DNA of 10,929 bases, taken from NCBI GenBank assembly GCA_036269975.1, contig DATBDL010000379.1, positions 1-10,929 of the forward strand, given 5' to 3'. The position numbers were made by a program, and so were the translations under genes. The DNA is from DATEPR01 sp036269975 (GTDB taxonomy: Bacteria > Actinomycetota > Actinomycetes > Mycobacteriales > Pseudonocardiaceae). This document shows positions 1 through 6,206 of the stretch, one piece after another. Every line of letters begins with the position of its first letter. The first letter of the stretch is position 1. The notes under the pieces were generated by a model. That model had not been told where the DNA came from and searched no databases. It worked only from the letters and a program-made list of their open reading frames with translations.

Positions 1-1287
1 CTCGACGTTCAGTCTCAGCAGCGGCTCGGTGTTGGATGGCCGCAGGTTGAACCACGATCCGTCGGCGAGGCGCACGGTCAGGCCGTCCATCTCGTCGATC
101 TCGACGTTTTCGCGACGGGCGAACTCGGCACGCACCGCGTCCGTTCGGCCGGCCTGGTCGCGGACCTCGGAGTTGATCTCGCCGGACGCCGAGTAACGGG
201 AGAACTCGGCGGTCAGCTCGGACAGCGGCGCAGACTGCCCGCCCAGGGCGGCCAGCACGTGCAGCGCGGCCAGCATGCCGGTGTCGGCGCGCCAGAAGTC
301 GCGGAAGTAGTAGTGCGCGGAGTGTTCACCGCCGAAGATCGCGCCGGTCTCGGCCATCTTCTGCTTGATGAACGAGTGGCCGACCCTGGTCCGCACGGCC
401 TTGCCCCCGTGTTCCGCGACGATCTCCGGCACGGCGTGCGACGTGATCAGGTTGTAGATCACGATGCCGCCGGGCTCCTTGGCCAGCTCACGGACGGCGA
501 CGAGCGCCGTGATCGCGCTCGGGCTGACGGCGTCACCGCGTTCGTCGACCACGAAGCAGCGGTCCGCGTCGCCGTCGAACGCCAGGCCGATGTCGGCGCC
601 GACCTCGCGCACCTTCGCCCGCAGGTCGACGATGTTGGCCGGGTTGAGCGGATTGGCCTCGTGGTTGGGGAAGGTGCCGTCGAGCTCGAAGAACAGCGGC
701 ACCACGTCCAACGGCAGGCCCGCCAGCACGCGCGGCACGGTGTGGCCGCCCATGCCGTTGCCGGCGTCCACGACCACCTTCAGCGGCCGGATCTGGGTCA
801 GGTCGACCAGTCCGCGCAGGTAGTCGGCGTAGTCGTCGAGCAGGTCGCGTTCGGTGACGGCGCCCTTCGTCGGCCCCGGCTCGATCGGGCCGGCCTCGAC
901 CTCGGCGCGGATCTCGGCCAGCCCGCTGTCCTGGCCGACCGGCGAGGCACCGGCGCGGCAGAGCTTGATCCCGTTGTAGCGGGCGGGATTGTGGCTCGCG
1001 GTGAACATGGCACCCGGCAGGTCGAGGTGGCCGCTGGCGAAGTAGAGCATGTCGGTGCTGGCCAGCCCGATGGACACCACGTCCAGCCCCTGGCCGGTGA
1101 CCCCGTCGGCGAACGCGGCCGCCAGTCCGGGCGACGAGTCGCGCATGTCGTGCCCGACCACCACGGCCGGCCCGCCGACCAGGTGAGCGAACGCGGCGCC
1201 GAGCGCGCGGACGATGTCGGCGTCGAGTTGCTCACCGACCACACCACGGATGTCGTACGCCTTGACGATTGCCGACAGATCGCGCAC
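1..1287 (-). CDS. manB: Phosphomannomutase/phosphoglucomutase (C-terminus cut by window edge)
   Basis: This alpha-D-phosphohexomutase should interconvert mannose-6-phosphate and mannose-1-phosphate in the cytoplasm, feeding GDP-mannose for envelope glycans; many family members also accept glucose phosphates. All family landmarks are visible: N-terminal IVKAYDIRG (residues 7-15), active-site loop TASHNP with the phospho-serine at about 98, metal loop DGDADR at about 238-243, sugar loop GGEHSAH, and phosphate loop RPSNTEP at about 416-422. The 429 visible residues stop at LNVE, so only the last few tens of residues are missing. I chose GTG 1287 because GGAG lies five bases upstream and the protein then begins VRDLSAIVKAYD. 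GTG 1314 is an in-frame alternative with a poorer ribosome site. The gene follows the DUF3499 gene in the same direction after a 78-bp gap. A lone TAGGCT at 1324-1329 (minus) could be a -10 box but has no good -35. Identification is firm; the preferred sugar is inferred. Confidence 0.95.
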   Translation of the reverse strand, partial: MRDLSAIVKAYDIRGVVGEQLDADIVRALGAAFAHLVGGPAVVVGHDMRDSSPGLAAAFADGVTGQGLDVVSIGLASTDMLYFASGHLDLPGAMFTASHNPARYNGIKLCRAGASPVGQDSGLAEIRAEVEAGPIEPGPTKGAVTERDLLDDYADYLRGLVDLTQIRPLKVVVDAGNGMGGHTVPRVLAGLPLDVVPLFFELDGTFPNHEANPLNPANIVDLRAKVREVGADIGLAFDGDADRCFVVDERGDAVSPSAITALVAVRELAKEPGGIVIYNLITSHAVPEIVAEHGGKAVRTRVGHSFIKQKMAETGAIFGGEHSAHYYFRDFWRADTGMLAALHVLAALGGQSAPLSELTAEFSRYSASGEINSEVRDQAGRTDAVRAEFARRENVEIDEMDGLTVRLADGSWFNLRPSNTEPLLRLNVE

Positions 1288-1350
1288 ACCAGCTCCAGAA
1301 TCGCTCGGGATCACTGCTGGCGCAGCCTACCGGGACCGGGTGAATGACCT

Positions 1351-1364
1351 GCCGATCAGTCGGC
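1351..1364 (-). terminator. Short hairpin just after the DUF3499 stop
   Basis: A perfect 5-bp stem (GCCGA/TCGGC) closes a 4-base loop and begins one base past the DUF3499 stop codon. There is no U-tract. Its position fits a weak terminator or an RNA 3' end, but a 5-bp stem is common by chance in DNA this GC-rich. Confidence 0.25.
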
Positions 1365-1365
1365 G

Positions 1366-1728
1366 TCAGTCGTCAACGGGATCGGGCAGCACCCGGAGGT
1401 GACCGCGTCTGCCGGTGGTGGTGAAGGCGGTGTCGGGCGGATCGACGGGGCGATCCATCCGGCCGGCCTCGCGGACCGCCTCGGCCAGGGCCGTCAGGTC
1501 GTCCACGGACGGCTCCGGCGGGTTGAACTCACCTTCGTGTCGGACGACTTCCCAGCCGCGGGGAACGGTCAGGCGCAGCGCGTGCTCCTCGCACAGGTCG
1601 TAACTGTGCGGTTCGGAGTAGGTGGCGAGCGGCCCGACCACGGCGGTGGAGTCGGCGTACGCGTAGGTCAGCGTGGCAACGGCCGGGTTGAGGCACCCGG
1701 TCCGCGAGCAACGTCTCACGCTCCGCAC
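1366..1728 (-). CDS. DUF3499 family protein, possible zinc-binding
   Basis: This 120-residue protein belongs to an uncharacterised actinobacterial family (DUF3499; Rv3258c in M. tuberculosis as I recall). The diagnostic stretch is the N-terminal RRCSRTGC, then ATLTYAYADSTAVVGPLAT, then EPHSYDLCEEHA. Cys7, Cys12, Cys46 and His49 form CX4C...CX2H, which looks like a small zinc ribbon (inference). The C-terminus, GRRGHLRVLPDPVDD, is basic and then acidic. I chose GTG 1728 because the protein then opens VRSVRRC as expected for the family; GTG 1719 is possible. Neither has a proper Shine-Dalgarno site. A TATCGT at 1737-1742 (minus) lies eight bases before GTG 1728, so the transcript may be leaderless, but I see no matching -35. 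It lies directly upstream of the phosphomannomutase gene, and that linkage recurs across actinobacteria. Function is unknown. Confidence 0.9.
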   Translation of the reverse strand: MRSVRRCSRTGCLNPAVATLTYAYADSTAVVGPLATYSEPHSYDLCEEHALRLTVPRGWEVVRHEGEFNPPEPSVDDLTALAEAVREAGRMDRPVDPPDTAFTTTGRRGHLRVLPDPVDD

Positions 1729-1832
1729 AGTGGGCGACGATAGCGTGTGGGACCGACAGTGGAGTGCAAGACACACGGGTCTCGCCTCGAACACCTTGGC
1801 GACCTGGGGTTTCCTGGTTTCCATGTTTCCGT

Positions 1833-1863
1833 GTCGCCCACCGGCGAGGCGTCGTTGGGCGAC
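1833..1863. repeat. Inverted repeat in the divergent gap before the metallopeptidase-like gene
   Basis: GTCGCCCA at 1833-1840 and TGGGCGAC at 1856-1863 form a perfect 8-bp stem around a 15-base loop, ending about 30 bases before the plus-strand gene. A third copy of TGGGCGAC lies at 1731-1738, right beside the GTG of the divergent DUF3499 gene. It could be a leader hairpin or a protein-binding site. The rest of 1729-1890 shows no convincing -35/-10 pair for either gene. Confidence 0.35.
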
Positions 1864-1893
1864 GCGGGATGATGGACCGGTGATGCTCAGGTG

Positions 1894-2364
1894 ATGGTGC
1901 GCAGCGCGCAACGCCGGCGCCGGCCACGCCGCGACCGGCACGGCAGGGGGCTGCGCGGGTTGCTGTATCCGTCGGACCTGCCCGCCGCGCGGAGCAGGGC
2001 CGAACGGTTCGACGCGTTGGTGCTCGAAGCGCTGGAGCCGATCGAGGCCAGGTGGCGGACCGAGCTGACCGACCTGGACGTGGCCGTCGACGACGTGCCG
2101 GACCTGCGCCTGAACGCCGACCAGACGGTGATCTGGGAGGACGGCGTGCTGGAGGACCGGGACGTGCCGCTGGCGCGCCTCGTGCCGGCGGGTGTGGACC
2201 GGCGTGGCCAGCCGACCAGGGCCAGGATCGTGGTCTACCGGCGGCCGTTGGAGGTCCGCGCCCGTGACGGCGCCGATCTGGCCGATCTCGTGCACGACGT
2301 GCTGGTCGAGCAGGTCGCGACGTATCTCGGCCTCGATCCGGACGTGGTGGAGGGCGACGGCTGA
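1894..2364 (+). CDS. Metallopeptidase-fold (zincin-like) family protein with degenerate active site
   Basis: About 156 residues; it resembles the small 'metallopeptidase family protein' group (Rv3259 at the equivalent locus of M. tuberculosis, from memory). Landmarks are the arginine-rich N-terminus with RRDRHGRGLRG, then SRAERFDALVLEALEPIE, then ARLVPAGVDRRG...RARIVVYRRPLE, and the C-terminal helix VHDVLVEQVATYLGLDP. In true members that helix carries HExxH. Here it reads H134-D135-V-L-V138, so the catalytic glutamate is aspartate and the second histidine is valine. Hydrolytic activity is therefore doubtful, and a structural or binding role is more likely (inference). Start candidates are GTG 1891, ATG 1894 and GTG 1897. 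AGGTGAT at 1889-1895 could serve GTG 1897, but ATG is the stronger codon, so the start is uncertain by one or two residues. The gene is divergent from DUF3499. It converges with the glycosyltransferase gene, with only three bases between the two stop codons. Confidence 0.85.
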   Translation: MVRSAQRRRRPRRDRHGRGLRGLLYPSDLPAARSRAERFDALVLEALEPIEARWRTELTDLDVAVDDVPDLRLNADQTVIWEDGVLEDRDVPLARLVPAGVDRRGQPTRARIVVYRRPLEVRARDGADLADLVHDVLVEQVATYLGLDPDVVEGDG

Positions 2365-2367
2365 GGT

Positions 2368-5300
2368 TTATCGCCGGCCGGGGATCGCGGTCAGTGCGGT
2401 GAACAGCAGGACGGCCGCCTGGACGAGCAACAGCACGTCCCGGATCGCGCTCGGGACGTAGACGCGCACGTCGGCCGCGTTCGTCGGCGCCGACACCGCG
2501 ACCAGGTGACCCCACGCCCGCACGATCGGCGCCGGCTGGCCGTCGACGGTGGCCTGCCACGCGTCCTCGTCCTCGGCGGCGAGCACCAGCAGTCGGCCGA
2601 GACCGCCCTCGGACACCCGGACGTCCACGTCCGGCGGTGCCGCGTCGACCGGCGAGATACCGGCGGCACCCAGCGTCGTCGGCGGCTGGTCACCGGTGAC
2701 AGCAGTCTTGGCCAGCGCGGGCGAGATCAACGTCGCCGCGCCACTGGCCGGTTGCAGCCGGACCACGGGCCGACCGTCCGACGTGCCGCCGACGGCCGAC
2801 GCCAGATCCCCGGCGCCCTTCGTGAACCGGCCGGCCGCTGCCTGGTCCGGGAGTACGACGAACAGCACACCCGCCGTGGCGGCCTGCGCGACCGCCGCCT
2901 TGGTTCGTTGCTGATCGCCGCTGGTCAGGGCGTTGTTCCAGGCCGCGAGCCGGGCAGCGGCGCCGGGGACCAACGCGATGTCGTCGTCGCCGAAGGCGGG
3001 CATGCGACTGCCGGCTTCACGGGCCGGTTGGCCGGCCGTGGCCAGCACGAGGACGGATCTGCCTGTGTCGGACAGTTCGGCGGCCAGGGCGGGGGCCAGC
3101 GTCGGGGCGTCGTCGCGCAGCGGGCCCTGCCGGCCGACGAGCACGTCACCGACGGCCAGTGCGAGTACGGCGGCGGCGCCCACGGCCGCGAAGACCTGGG
3201 TGGCACGGATCGGGGTGTGGTCGGTGCGGCACGCGCCCAGCAGCGCCCACGCGAGGCCGGCACCGACGACGACCATCGGCCCGCCCGTCCAGAAGTGCGC
3301 AGGCGCCGTGCCGTTCAGCGGCGTGGCGGTCAGCCGAGTGACCACCCACACGGCCGCGGCACCGAGCACGGCGACCGCCAGCCCAGGCAGCACCGCCCGA
3401 CGCGGCCGCAACACGACGCCGACCACGGCCGCCACCAACACGATCACCCCGGTGACCGACGAACTGGCTGGTCCACCGGGATCGAGGCCGTTCGACGTGA
3501 CAGCGGGGACGTCACCGAGCAGGACGGAGGGATGCGCCAGCACCACCGCGGGCCACGGCACGAGCAGGGCGAGCGGCAGCAGCACGATCGCGAACAGCGC
3601 GGCGACCCGCCGGCGCCCGTCCCCGTGACCGCCCGGCACCACGACGAATCCGACCAGCGCGAAGACGATCACGAGCGCGTGCACCAACGGCGCGAAGGCC
3701 CCGATCACGGCCAGTCCCAACGCGGAGCCGGCAGCGGCCGCGAGCCAGGACGTACCCGGCGGGTTGAGCACCGTGACGACGCCCACCAGAACGGGCGGCA
3801 GCAGGATGTGCACGATCACGACGTCGAGTCGCCCCTGCGCGACAGCGGCCGTGGCGGGCGGCAGCAGGGCGTACCCGGCGGCGATCAGCGCCCGAACCCA
3901 GCGCCGGACCGGAACGTGGCGGGTGGCGGCGTAGGCGAGCACGCCGGCAATTGGCGCATCGCCGAGCAGGAGAACGGCGAGCGCGACAGGTGGCCCGCCC
4001 AGAACCGAGCCGAGCACACCGATGACGGCGAGCGTGGCGGGCGCGGGCGCGGCGGTGCCACCGGCGACGGCGTGCCAGGACGCGAGGTAGCCGGACCAGG
4101 TGGCCCCAAGCCCCTGCGCCGGCGACAAAGCGCCACCCGCCAGGTGCACTCCGAGCCGATCGGCATTGGTGAGAAGGGAAACCAGGGCCAATCCGACGAA
4201 CAACAAGACCGGCGGTGCGAGGAGAAGCTGAGCGACGATCCGCCTACGGCCGACTTCGACCAACACCACGGCTGGTCGTATGGGCCCACCGGACCCGTCC
4301 CGAGGCACCGGCGATGGCGCCGGCGCGGGGCGTGGTCCGTCCGAGACAGAGACGGCCACGGTCGTCGATGGCCGCCGCAACCCGGCGGTCCGCCGCACAC
4401 CACCCCGCCGCCGCCCCAACGCCCCAGCCGGCAAGGCATCCGGCCCGACGGCCGGCGGCGGCGCCGCCGGCAGGGCCCAGGGCGAATCCCCGTCGTCCGG
4501 CAACCACCCAACAGGCCCGGTCGGCAGCGGTTCACGAGCCGGCCGCCGCCCAGCACCACCAGCGGCTGGGGCAGCCGAGTCTCCAACTCCACCCGCTTCG
4601 CCAGCCGTGCCGGCGACTTCGGTGGCTGAGCCAGAGGTGCCGGCAACCCCGATGGCTGAGCCAGCCGTGCCGGCAGCTTCGGTGGCTGGGCCAGAGGTGC
4701 CGGCGACCGCGGGTTCGGTCAGTGCCGCGTCGGCGGCTGCTCTGCGGCGGATCCAGTTGGCCAATCCGCCGCGCACTGTGTTGCGTAGGCGGGTTGTTCG
4801 GCTTGTCAGCAGTCCTCGTACCGGTCGGCCGGCCGGTCTCGCTGCTCGTGCCGTTCGTAGGCCGGCTTGTCCTCGGATCAGGTAGCCCACCGCGAAAAGT
4901 TCGGCCCGCGCGTCCGAGATGCGCCACAGCAGCGCGAAACCGAGCGCTCGCAACAAGGTCAACAGCAACAGCCTCGGGAGTCCTAGCAACGAGCGGTTCA
5001 CGAGGACCGTCCGCAGTCCGTGCGCCCGGTCCGCCGCGCGCACCGAAACCCCGCTGAGCGCGTCGGCCGGTCGCAGACCCCGGCTCACCGCGCGTGCGTG
5101 GCGCAGCCGGGCCGCCGGTACGCACAGCACCAGCCCGCCCGACCTGTTGACTCGCCAGCCGAAGTCAAGATCGTCGCGCAGCAACGGCAATGCCGGGTCG
5201 TAGCCGCCCAGCGCCGTCCAGACGTCGCGGCGAATCAGCGCGCCGGCCGACGGCACCGCGAGGACTTCCGTGCTCTGCGTGAATGTGCTCTGCGTGAACT

Positions 5301-5808
5301 GACCGCTCCAGTCCAATTCGGTCGGCCCGATACCGGTTTGCCGGTGGCCGGACGCGTCCGTCGACAGACCCGCCTCGATCACCAGCCGTGGCTCGGCCCA
5401 GTCCAGCGCCAACGGGCCCAACACCACGGCCGACGGCGACACCGACGCCGAGGACAGCAGCACCCCGAGACAGTCCGCCGACGGCGCACAGTCGTCGTGC
5501 AGCAACCAGATCCAACGCCCCGGATCGCCCCACCGCTGGACACCGACCGCGACGGCCGCCCGCACGGCGTCACCGAAACCGGTGTCCCTCGACAGCGGGA
5601 TCACGCCGTCGACTACGTCGGATGCCGACGCCAACAGCCCGGCCGTGGCGTCAGCCGATCCGGTGTCCACCGCCAACACGTGACGGGGCCGTGGTGACAT
5701 CCGTCGCAGGGCGGACAAAGCGCTGTGCAGCCAGGGTTCGCCGTCGTGGCATACGAGAACGGCGAGTACCGGCTCGGTCCGTGCCCGATCGGGCATCGGC
5801 TTCGGCAC
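2368..5808 (-). CDS. Family 2 glycosyltransferase fused to a multi-spanning membrane module
   Basis: A 1146-residue, three-part protein. Residues 13-250 are a cytoplasmic GT-A glycosyltransferase: nucleotide-binding start LAVLVCHDGEPWL, VDTGSADAT at about 47-55, metal-binding HDD at 104-106 in WLLHDDCAPS, and acceptor/catalytic motif LLRDDLDFGWR at about 209-219. A hydrophobic stretch at about 270-295 follows. Residues 300-515 form a basic, then Ala/Gly/Pro-rich linker with four 10-residue repeats. From about 525 come roughly ten or more membrane helices, then a non-cytoplasmic domain (about 890-1115) containing DAWQATVDGQPAPIVRAWGHLVAV, which recalls the C-terminal part of YfhO-type membrane proteins. 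A last helix ends at PGRR. It probably moves sugars onto or across envelope glycans; substrate unknown. GTG 5808 has only a weak GGTGGG upstream, and a short leader ORF ends on it, suggesting coupling; ATG 5796 is an alternative. Codon use is relaxed in the middle third. Confidence 0.9.
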   Translation of the reverse strand: MPKPMPDRARTEPVLAVLVCHDGEPWLHSALSALRRMSPRPRHVLAVDTGSADATAGLLASASDVVDGVIPLSRDTGFGDAVRAAVAVGVQRWGDPGRWIWLLHDDCAPSADCLGVLLSSASVSPSAVVLGPLALDWAEPRLVIEAGLSTDASGHRQTGIGPTELDWSGQFTQSTFTQSTEVLAVPSAGALIRRDVWTALGGYDPALPLLRDDLDFGWRVNRSGGLVLCVPAARLRHARAVSRGLRPADALSGVSVRAADRAHGLRTVLVNRSLLGLPRLLLLTLLRALGFALLWRISDARAELFAVGYLIRGQAGLRTARAARPAGRPVRGLLTSRTTRLRNTVRGGLANWIRRRAAADAALTEPAVAGTSGPATEAAGTAGSAIGVAGTSGSATEVAGTAGEAGGVGDSAAPAAGGAGRRPAREPLPTGPVGWLPDDGDSPWALPAAPPPAVGPDALPAGALGRRRGGVRRTAGLRRPSTTVAVSVSDGPRPAPAPSPVPRDGSGGPIRPAVVLVEVGRRRIVAQLLLAPPVLLFVGLALVSLLTNADRLGVHLAGGALSPAQGLGATWSGYLASWHAVAGGTAAPAPATLAVIGVLGSVLGGPPVALAVLLLGDAPIAGVLAYAATRHVPVRRWVRALIAAGYALLPPATAAVAQGRLDVVIVHILLPPVLVGVVTVLNPPGTSWLAAAAGSALGLAVIGAFAPLVHALVIVFALVGFVVVPGGHGDGRRRVAALFAIVLLPLALLVPWPAVVLAHPSVLLGDVPAVTSNGLDPGGPASSSVTGVIVLVAAVVGVVLRPRRAVLPGLAVAVLGAAAVWVVTRLTATPLNGTAPAHFWTGGPMVVVGAGLAWALLGACRTDHTPIRATQVFAAVGAAAVLALAVGDVLVGRQGPLRDDAPTLAPALAAELSDTGRSVLVLATAGQPAREAGSRMPAFGDDDIALVPGAAARLAAWNNALTSGDQQRTKAAVAQAATAGVLFVVLPDQAAAGRFTKGAGDLASAVGGTSDGRPVVRLQPASGAATLISPALAKTAVTGDQPPTTLGAAGISPVDAAPPDVDVRVSEGGLGRLLVLAAEDEDAWQATVDGQPAPIVRAWGHLVAVSAPTNAADVRVYVPSAIRDVLLLVQAAVLLFTALTAIPGRR
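4601..4720. repeat. 30-bp tandem minisatellite inside the glycosyltransferase linker
   Basis: Four consecutive 30-bp units begin at 4601, 4631, 4661 and 4691; the last diverges after about 17 bases. Units alternate between starts CCAGCCGTGCCGGC (1 and 3) and CCAGAGGTGCCGGC (2 and 4), so the higher-order period is 60 bp. On the coding strand they give 10-residue units of the type VAGTSGxATE / xAGTAGxAxx at about residues 364-403. The repeat is in frame and changes only linker length. Copy number probably varies between strains (inference). Confidence 0.85.
5270..5298. repeat. 15-bp tandem duplication in the GT2 domain
   Basis: A unit starting GTGCTCTGCGTGAA is repeated with a 15-bp period at 5270-5284 and 5285-5298, with 14 of 14 bases identical. 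It encodes FTQST twice (residues 171-180), just before the acceptor-side part of the catalytic domain. It is in frame and looks like a recent slippage duplication. Confidence 0.75.
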
Positions 5809-5829
5809 TATCGACCCACCCCGATCGGG
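5782..5829. promoter_or_regulatory. Twin CCCGATCGGG palindromes flanking the glycosyltransferase start codon
   Basis: A perfect 14-bp palindrome, TGCCCGATCGGGCA, occupies 5782-5795 inside the coding region. A second CCCGATCGGG palindrome lies at 5820-5829, just upstream of the GTG and inside the leader ORF. Their centres are 36 bp apart. They could be paired operator sites or, in the mRNA, self-complementary elements masking the weak ribosome site. The regulator is unknown. Confidence 0.35.
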
Positions 5830-5870
5830 TGAGTCCGATCGTAGGGAAGATCGGGGGGAGAGACGGACAT
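5808..5870 (-). CDS. Putative 20-codon leader ORF coupled to the glycosyltransferase start
   Basis: ATG 5870 is preceded by GGGAGGG with a short 3-4 base spacer, a better ribosome site than that of the large gene downstream. The ORF encodes a 20-residue peptide containing SPPDLPYD and ends in TAG at 5808-5810. The G of that stop is the first base of the glycosyltransferase GTG (TAGTG), and the two frames differ. This one-base stop/start overlap is a classic layout for termination-reinitiation coupling. The peptide has no recognisable domain, and its proline-proline pair could slow ribosomes. It may be a chance ORF; the combination of ribosome site and exact overlap is the only evidence. Confidence 0.45.
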   Translation of the reverse strand: MSVSPPDLPYDRTHPIGVGR

Positions 5871-6170
5871 CGACCCTCCCGTCGATCAGCTAACCGGCGC
5901 GCAGCAGTTTCGTAATCGCTCACCATCACGGCGACAGCGACCAAAACGGCTTGGCCCGCGGGGGCCCCCCGAAATCCAGTCTAGTTGATCATGGGGTTGG
6001 GCGCGACCGGATTGGGTCGGGGTTGTGGACAACTGGACCTGCCGAGGCTATACCGGACCCGCCGAAGCGAAGCCCACCGAACGTTTGTGGCTGGTGCGAG
6101 GTCTCGGGTTCCCACATGCCGCGCGGCGGGTCGGCCTCGCTGCACGTTGCGGTTTACCCCGCCACCGAAG
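5871..6170. other. Intergenic region between the glycosyltransferase and whiB genes
   Basis: No gene with credible coding character is seen in these 300 bases; ORFs crossing it are arginine/proline-rich shadows. Visible items are the ribosome site of the leader ORF at 5871-5878 and a GGGGGCCCCC palindrome at 5960-5969. There is also a plus-strand promoter-like pair, TGGACA (6026-6031), a 17-base spacer, then TATACC (6049-6054), which would read toward whiB antisense. GCCCACCG at 6072-6079 recurs at 6173-6180 and 6196-6203. I found no convincing minus-strand promoter for the glycosyltransferase gene, although one must lie here or upstream. Confidence 0.5.
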
Positions 6171-6199
6171 GGGCCCACCGAGGAAATCCCCGAGGGCCC
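6171..6199 (-). terminator. Strong hairpin just downstream of whiB
   Basis: Starting seven bases after the whiB stop, the transcript can fold GGGCCC with GGGCCC and continue inward through U-G, C-G and four further pairs to an AUUU loop. That gives about 12 bp with a single bulged U. There is no U-tract, which is usual for actinobacterial terminators. It also contains two copies of GGGCCCACCG as direct repeats. A GCGG/CCGC hairpin follows at 6149-6162. Confidence 0.5.
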
Positions 6200-6206
6200 A
6201 CCGCCG

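Noticed and set aside
259..1347. A 362-codon plus-strand open frame opposite phosphomannomutase
   Set aside because: The minus strand has every phosphohexomutase motif in order; the plus frame is compositionally biased with no motif.
1737..1769. Leaderless promoter for DUF3499 (TTGCAC and TATCGT)
   Set aside because: The spacing is 21 bases, too long for a standard promoter, so only the TATCGT is mentioned as a weak possibility.
1729..2295. N-terminal extension of the DUF3499 frame to 2295
   Set aside because: Family similarity starts at the GTG at 1728. The extension is antisense to the metallopeptidase-like gene and has no recognisable content.
2506..4629. A 707-codon plus-strand open frame opposite the glycosyltransferase
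   Set aside because: Its product is R/G/H/Q-rich low-complexity sequence without domains, while the opposite strand carries clear GT2 and membrane features. It is a high-GC shadow frame.
5651..5944. A 97-codon minus-strand frame across the glycosyltransferase start
   Set aside because: No motif and poor composition; it overlaps the well-supported GT2 N-terminus and no ribosome site was evident.
5960..5969. GGGGGCCCCC palindrome in the intergenic gap
   Set aside because: Low-complexity G/C runs are expected at this base composition, and it has no clear positional relation to a gene end.
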